DNA of 64,000 bases from Rhodococcoides kyotonense (GTDB taxonomy: Bacteria; Actinomycetota; Actinomycetes; Mycobacteriales; Mycobacteriaceae), in assembly GCF_001645385.1 (NCBI RefSeq), contig NZ_LVHI01000023.1:353969-417968 (forward strand), given 5' to 3'. The first letter of the stretch is position 1, and each line of letters begins with the position of its first letter. Position numbers and translations under genes: made by a program. Below the pieces are notes generated by a model, which saw only the letters and a program-made list of their open reading frames with translations, was not told the DNA's origin and searched no databases. Positions 59,467 to 64,000 of this stretch are shown one piece after another.

Positions 59467-61685
59467 CAGGAGGCCCGACTCCGACGGCTGCGCATCAGCT
59501 CGACCTGGTGCTCGCGCACGGTCTCACCCTGTGCGGGCGACGCGGCCCAGCTGCCGTCGGGCTGCAGAACCCAGCAGCGCGTGGTCGGGTCGAGAGCGGA
59601 CTCGAAGATGTCGTCGAGTTGAGCGGTCAACCGTGGATCCTTCACCTGCGCCATGACTTCCACGCGGCGGTCCAGATTGCGATGCATCATGTCCGCGCTA
59701 CCGATCCAGAATTCTTCCGAACCGCGGAACTCGAGTATTCGTGAGTGTTCGAGGAAACGCCCGAGAATGGAACGCACCTCGATGTTCTCGCTCAGGCCGG
59801 GTACTCCTGGCTTCAGGGCGCAGATGCCGCGCACGACGACCTGAATCGGGACTCCGGCAGCGGACGCACGGTACAGGGCGTCGATGACCTGTTCGTCCAC
59901 GAGCGCGTTGGCCTTCAGCCGAACACCGGCGTTGCGGCCCGCCTGCTTGTGCTCGACCTCGCGTTCGATGCGCTCGATGATCCCGCGTCGAACCCCGTAC
60001 GGAGCCACCAGGAGATTTCGGTAGTGGGACTTGCGTGAGTATCCGGTCAGCGAATTGAACAGGTCGGTGAGGTCGGCGCCGATCTCGGGCGACGACGTCA
60101 ACAGGCCCACGTCCTCGTAGATGCGGGCAGTCTTCGGGTTGTAGTTGCCGGTTCCGATGTGGCAGTACCGACGAATGACCGATCCTTCGCGTCGAACGAC
60201 GAGGCACGTCTTGCAGTGCGTCTTCAAGCCGACGAGACCGTATACGACGTGTACCCCGGCCTTTTCGAGCTTGCGTGCCCATTCGATGTTGGCCTGCTCG
60301 TCGAACCGCGCCTTGATCTCGACCAGTGCGACGACCTGCTTGCCCGCGCCTGCCGCGTCGACGAGTGCGTTGACGATCGGTGAGTCACCGGAGGTGCGGT
60401 AGAGAGTCTGCTTGATGGCGAGCACGTGCGGATCGGCAGCCGCCTGCTCGATGAAGCGCTGCACACTCGTCGAGAACGAATCGTACGGATGCTGCACCAG
60501 CACATCGCCGTCGCGCAGCGTCGAGAACACGCTTTTCGGTGTTTCGCGCTCGCCGAACGCCGGATGTGTCGCAGGCACGAACGGTGCGTCCTTGAGGGTG
60601 GGACGGTCGACGCCGTACACCTGCCACAGGCAGGACAGGTCGAGGAGGCCCGGCACCTGGATGACGTCACCGGGGTCGACGTCGAGTTCGCGCAACAGCA
60701 GGCCCAGCATGTGCTCGGTCATGTCGTCGGCGATCTCGAGGCGGACCGGCGAACCGAATCGGCGACGCGCCAGCTCGCGTTCGAGTGCCTGCAGCAGATC
60801 CTCGTCTCGATCTTCCTCGACCTCGAAATCCGCGTTGCGCGTGATGCGGAACGCGTGGCTCTCCACGACTTCCATTCCGGGGAACAGGACGTCGAGGTGC
60901 GCCGAGATGACCTCTTCCATCGCGAGGAACGCATCGACGGACTGGCCGTCGCCGCCGCGTCGCACACGCACGAAACGGTCGACGTTGTCCGGAACCTTGA
61001 CGCGCGCGAAGTGCTCGCCTGCGGTGGCGTAATCCTTTACCGTGACAGCGAGATTGAGGCTGAGGCCGCTGATGTACGGGAACGGGTGGGCGGGGTCGAC
61101 GGCGAGAGGTGTCAGTACCGGGAAGATCTGTTCCTGGAAGTACGCGGACAGGCGTTCGCGTTCGGCGTCGTCGAGGTCTCGCCACCGGACGATCTCGATG
61201 CCCTCGGATGCCAACTCGGGCAGGATCGAGTCGAGCAGCACCCGCGCGTGGCGACGCGCAAGTTCCTGTGTCCGTTCGCCGATCAGTGCGAGCTGTTCAC
61301 GGGGAGTGAGACCGTCGGCGGATCGGACCGACAGCCCCGTCTCGTCACGACGTTTCAGTCCTGCGACGCGGACCATGTAGAACTCGTCGAGATTCGAGGC
61401 GAAGATGGCGAGGAACTTCGCACGCTCGAGGAGCGGAAGCGACGAATCCTCCGCGAGAGCGAGAACGCGTGAATTGAAGTCCAGCCAGCTCAATTCGCGG
61501 TTCAGATAACGATTTTCGGGCAGAGCGTCCTTGTTCTGCACGACCTCGGGAGTAGTGGCGGCCGGTAGGGCGGACGGACTGCTCGGTGTCACGTTCGCCA
61601 GGGGAGCACTCCATTCCGCAGCCTCGACACCGCCCGAAGGGTCAGTGGATTCCGATTCGCCGGTCTGTACTTCGCTGTCGCTCAC
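59466..61685 (-). CDS. ppk: Polyphosphate kinase
   Basis: A 739-residue PPK1 that reversibly makes polyphosphate from ATP. The domains are N-terminal ([35 protein letters not shown]), head, and two phospholipase-D-like C domains. The autophosphorylated His509 is in [38 protein letters not shown] and the segment [16 protein letters not shown] with the second active-site His are intact. GTG 61685 with GGGGGA upstream is preferred; ATG 61697 is also in frame. Confidence 0.96.
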   Translation of the reverse strand: MSDSEVQTGESESTDPSGGVEAAEWSAPLANVTPSSPSALPAATTPEVVQNKDALPENRYLNRELSWLDFNSRVLALAEDSSLPLLERAKFLAIFASNLDEFYMVRVAGLKRRDETGLSVRSADGLTPREQLALIGERTQELARRHARVLLDSILPELASEGIEIVRWRDLDDAERERLSAYFQEQIFPVLTPLAVDPAHPFPYISGLSLNLAVTVKDYATAGEHFARVKVPDNVDRFVRVRRGGDGQSVDAFLAMEEVISAHLDVLFPGMEVVESHAFRITRNADFEVEEDRDEDLLQALERELARRRFGSPVRLEIADDMTEHMLGLLLRELDVDPGDVIQVPGLLDLSCLWQVYGVDRPTLKDAPFVPATHPAFGERETPKSVFSTLRDGDVLVQHPYDSFSTSVQRFIEQAAADPHVLAIKQTLYRTSGDSPIVNALVDAAGAGKQVVALVEIKARFDEQANIEWARKLEKAGVHVVYGLVGLKTHCKTCLVVRREGSVIRRYCHIGTGNYNPKTARIYEDVGLLTSSPEIGADLTDLFNSLTGYSRKSHYRNLLVAPYGVRRGIIERIEREVEHKQAGRNAGVRLKANALVDEQVIDALYRASAAGVPIQVVVRGICALKPGVPGLSENIEVRSILGRFLEHSRILEFRGSEEFWIGSADMMHRNLDRRVEVMAQVKDPRLTAQLDDIFESALDPTTRCWVLQPDGSWAASPAQGETVREHQVELMRSRRSRAS

Positions 61686-61759
61686 GAGAACGATCATCCC
61701 CCATTCCGTCGACGGTTGAAACTCGGATCGGCCATTTCGATCGCGATGCCGTGGCCGCA

Positions 61760-62407
61760 TCACCAACCGAGCGTACGGAGAACTTCCGCGGTGGCGGGTC
61801 CGACACCCAACGAGAGTGCTTGTCGCACGTCGTCGATCGTGTCCACGTCGAGACGGAGGCCGGGCCAGGTGCCGTCGAGATCGTCGGCGCCCGACTGTCG
61901 GTGACGCTGGGCCGACGCCGGTCCGAACAGGGGAGTGAAGTCGCTCGCACCTGCCTTCAGGATCAGTGCAGCCGTTCCCGTTCCGTGATGATCGCTGACG
62001 ACGGACCTCGACGCCGGACGTGCGGTCTCGTAGGCCTCGGCGAGTTCCTCCGAACGCAATGCGGGCAGATCGGCCTGCAGGACGATGATGTCGTGTTCTC
62101 CGCCGGCACGAGCGGAGGTCATCGCAGCCGAGAACGCCGAGTTCAGTCGGTCGGCGGACGTGCCGTCCTCGCCTGCCGGATCCTCGACGACGAGAGCCCC
62201 CAACTCGTCCGCCACGTCGGCGACGGTCGGATCCGGCGTGACGACGGTGATCGACCCGACTGCCTCCACCGCACGGGCCGCCTGCACGGTGTCACGCAGC
62301 ATCGCCACGACGAGCCGCGCCCGATCGACGTCCGAGAACGAATCGGCCAACCTCGTCTTGGCGGTGGTCAGATCCTTCACTGCGATGACCACGTGGGCGG
62401 TACTCAT
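61760..62407 (-). CDS. fbiD: Phosphoenolpyruvate/2-phospho-L-lactate guanylyltransferase (CofC/FbiD)
   Basis: A 215-residue nucleotidyltransferase of F420 biosynthesis, joining GTP with phosphoenolpyruvate (mycobacteria) or 2-phospholactate. [17 protein letters not shown] is the nucleotide-binding N-terminus; [19 protein letters not shown] carries the metal-binding Asp, and [15 protein letters not shown] plus [16 protein letters not shown] complete the family pattern. The gene ends 75 nt after the ppk start on the same strand. It is divergent from gpsA with 142 nt between, in which I see no clear promoter. Confidence 0.9.
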   Translation of the reverse strand: MSTAHVVIAVKDLTTAKTRLADSFSDVDRARLVVAMLRDTVQAARAVEAVGSITVVTPDPTVADVADELGALVVEDPAGEDGTSADRLNSAFSAAMTSARAGGEHDIIVLQADLPALRSEELAEAYETARPASRSVVSDHHGTGTAALILKAGASDFTPLFGPASAQRHRQSGADDLDGTWPGLRLDVDTIDDVRQALSLGVGPATAEVLRTLGW

Positions 62408-62549
62408 GGGTACCGATCCTGCCAGCGTGCGCGTCGCGCGCCGAGTTCGACCTCGGTGACGGGGCTCGGGCGGCTACTGTGATGCGGCGGCATGCTGGCG
62501 GGGTGGCCGACGCGGATTCCGGCGAGACTTTTCGAGAAGGTGGTTTTCG

Positions 62550-63548
62550 ATGACCAGAGCAGCAGTACTCGGTTCCGGATCGTGGGGAACGGCATTCGCG
62601 AAAGTGCTTGCCGATGCCGGGACGGACGTCACGATGTGGGCCCGACGTGAGGAGTTGGCGTCGGCGATCGCCGACAAGCACGAGAACACCGACTATCTCC
62701 CCGGAATCACGTTGCCGTCGTCGATCTCGGCCACGAGCGACCCGGAGACGGCGCTCGACGGGGCCGACATCGTCGTGCTCGCGGTGCCCTCGCAGTCGTT
62801 GCGCGCCAACCTGGCCACGTGGACCGACTTCATTCCGGCGGATGCGACGCTGCTCAGTCTGGCCAAGGGAATCGAGACCGGAACCTTGCTGCGTATGAGT
62901 CAGGTGGTCGGTCAGGTGACGGGGGCGGATCCCAGTCGGATCGCGTCGTTGTCCGGCCCGAATCTCGCGCGGCCGATCGCGGAGGGTCAGCCGGCTGCAA
63001 CGGTCATCGCATGCCCGGATTCCAGGCGCGCGCTCGAGATTCAGAAGTCCTGTGCGACAGGCTATTTCCGTCCCTACACCAATTCCGACGTCATCGGCTG
63101 CGAAATCGGCGGTGCGTGCAAGAACGTCATCGCCCTCGCCTGCGGAATGGCGAGTGGCGTCGGCTACGGCGAGAACACGCTCGCGTCGATCATGACGCGC
63201 GGCCTCGCCGAGATCATTCGGCTCGGCACCGCGCTCGGCGCGAAGCCGGCGACGCTGGCCGGTCTCGCGGGCGTCGGCGATCTCGTCGCGACATGCTCGT
63301 CGACGCTGTCGCGCAACCGCACGTTCGGTGAGCGTCTCGGGTCGGGCGGATCGATGGAGAGTGCGCAGGAAGCTGCACACGGTCAGGTCGCCGAGGGCGT
63401 CAAGTCCTGCACGTCGGTACGTGCGCTGGCCGAGAGCTACGACGTCGAGATGCCGCTCACCGAAGCGGTCCACCGCGTGTGCCACGAAGGATTGTCGGTT
63501 CCCGACGCCGTCGGGCATCTGCTCGGCCGTCGTATCAAGCCCGAGTGA
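62550..63548 (+). CDS. gpsA: Glycerol-3-phosphate dehydrogenase [NAD(P)+]
   Basis: A 332-residue enzyme that reduces dihydroxyacetone phosphate to sn-glycerol-3-phosphate for phospholipid synthesis. [21 protein letters not shown] is the dinucleotide site, [11 protein letters not shown] the following strand, catalytic Lys in [14 protein letters not shown], and [13 protein letters not shown] the distal substrate loop. GAAGGTGG stands before ATG 62550. Confidence 0.96.
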   Translation: MTRAAVLGSGSWGTAFAKVLADAGTDVTMWARREELASAIADKHENTDYLPGITLPSSISATSDPETALDGADIVVLAVPSQSLRANLATWTDFIPADATLLSLAKGIETGTLLRMSQVVGQVTGADPSRIASLSGPNLARPIAEGQPAATVIACPDSRRALEIQKSCATGYFRPYTNSDVIGCEIGGACKNVIALACGMASGVGYGENTLASIMTRGLAEIIRLGTALGAKPATLAGLAGVGDLVATCSSTLSRNRTFGERLGSGGSMESAQEAAHGQVAEGVKSCTSVRALAESYDVEMPLTEAVHRVCHEGLSVPDAVGHLLGRRIKPE

Positions 63549-63585
63549 AGGTGGGCCACGTCCACTGTGGCCGATGAGGTGGCGG

Positions 63586-63591
63586 TACGGT
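63586..63591 (+). promoter_or_regulatory. -10 hexamer TACGGT before ddl
   Basis: TACGGT ends 8 nt before GTG 63600, the leaderless arrangement seen at other genes in this window. Confidence 0.45.
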
Positions 63592-63599
63592 TTGGAACC

Positions 63600-64000
63600 G
63601 TGAGCACACCCCGTACCAAGGTCGCCGTCCTCTTCGGCGGCCGGAGCAACGAGCACGCCGTGTCCTGTGTATCCGCAGGCAGCGTGCTGAAGCATCTCGA
63701 TCCGGAGCGGTACGAGGTCGTCCCGATCGGCATCACCACCGACGGCGCCTGGGTGCTCGGCGCCTCGGACCTCGAAGCACTGGCCATCCACGGCCGTGAA
63801 CTTCCGTCCGTGGACAAGGACGGCGTCGCGCTGGCACTGACGGCCGATCCGACCCGTCGAGGCGCGCTCGTCGGACTCGGGGAGGGCGACGCGGGCAAGG
63901 TTCTCGACGCCGTCGACGTCGTCTTCCCGATCCTGCACGGACCGTACGGCGAGGACGGAACAGTTCAGGGGTTGCTCGAGCTCGCAGGCATTCCGTACGT
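63600..64000 (+). CDS. ddl: D-alanine--D-alanine ligase, N-terminal part
   Basis: The first 133 codons of a gene that continues past the window. [44 protein letters not shown] is the ATP-grasp ligase N-terminus (GGRS.EH..S), and [29 protein letters not shown] matches the conserved substrate segment. The enzyme makes the D-Ala-D-Ala dipeptide of peptidoglycan. It comes 51 nt after gpsA on the same strand, as in mycobacteria (ddlA). Confidence 0.95.
   Translation, partial: MSTPRTKVAVLFGGRSNEHAVSCVSAGSVLKHLDPERYEVVPIGITTDGAWVLGASDLEALAIHGRELPSVDKDGVALALTADPTRRGALVGLGEGDAGKVLDAVDVVFPILHGPYGEDGTVQGLLELAGIPY

Overview
The window is a 64 kb piece of a high-GC actinobacterial chromosome, most likely Rhodococcus or a close relative in the Nocardiaceae/Mycobacteriales. 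Two things support this. The gene order closely follows the Mycobacterium tuberculosis block running from ctaD-serB2 (Rv3043c-Rv3042c) down to ddlA (Rv2981c). Several proteins (PH-domain Cfp6-like, LppZ-like, DoxX-like, Lys/Ala-tailed HupB, MutT1, FbiD) are typical of that order. Genus assignment is inference from synteny and protein similarity recalled from memory; no search was run.

Layout. 1-12 kb: end of ctaD, serB, a PTH2-like gene, a YczE-type membrane protein, glgX, an ABC ATPase, a Nudix hydrolase, an enoyl-CoA hydratase, two methyltransferases and a beta-propeller lipoprotein. 11.4-15.8 kb: a hexapeptide acyltransferase facing an operon of methyltransferase, GH57 branching enzyme and GT4 glucosyltransferase, which matches the methylglucose lipopolysaccharide/glucan genes of mycobacteria. 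16-19.7 kb: etfBA and a GNAT/PlsC acyltransferase pair. 19.8-28 kb: cysteine desulfurase, mnmA, a MetE-like protein, ligA, an ACT protein, gatC and gatA. 28-33 kb: a five-gene insertion absent from the mycobacterial order (esterase, a DUF-type membrane hydrolase, secreted phospholipase A2, NarL-type two-component system). 33-38 kb: pfkA, gatB, lppZ, doxX. 38-47 kb: ilvD, PH-domain gene, ilvBNC, serA, leuB. 47-53 kb: MFS, FAH, gltX, BrkB, a PolA-like polymerase. 53-64 kb: tRNA-Gln, tRNA-Glu, a DUF5302 microprotein, a flavin/F420 split-barrel protein, an IclR regulator facing leuCD, hupB, mutT1-ppk, fbiD, gpsA and the start of ddl.

How the genes work together. A large part of branched-chain amino acid biosynthesis is gathered here (ilvD, ilvBNC, leuB, leuCD) with an IclR regulator beside leuCD. 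The ilvBNC operon has a short reading frame [15 protein letters not shown] followed by a stem-loop and a T-run, the architecture of leader-peptide attenuation. Translation fidelity (gatCAB, gltX with tRNA-Gln and tRNA-Glu, mnmA with its sulfur donor) forms a second theme: this organism appears to charge tRNA-Gln through Glu-tRNA-Gln and GatCAB.

Regulatory signals. Sixteen start codons in the window sit 6-8 nt behind a TANNNT -10 hexamer, so leaderless transcription seems to be common. Two 40-nt hairpins (34,223-34,262 and 37,994-38,033) share the same plan GTGAGT-NNN-ATG...CAT-NNN-ACTCAC and look like members of a dispersed palindromic repeat family used as terminators. No insertion sequence, prophage, CRISPR array or clear pseudogene was seen.
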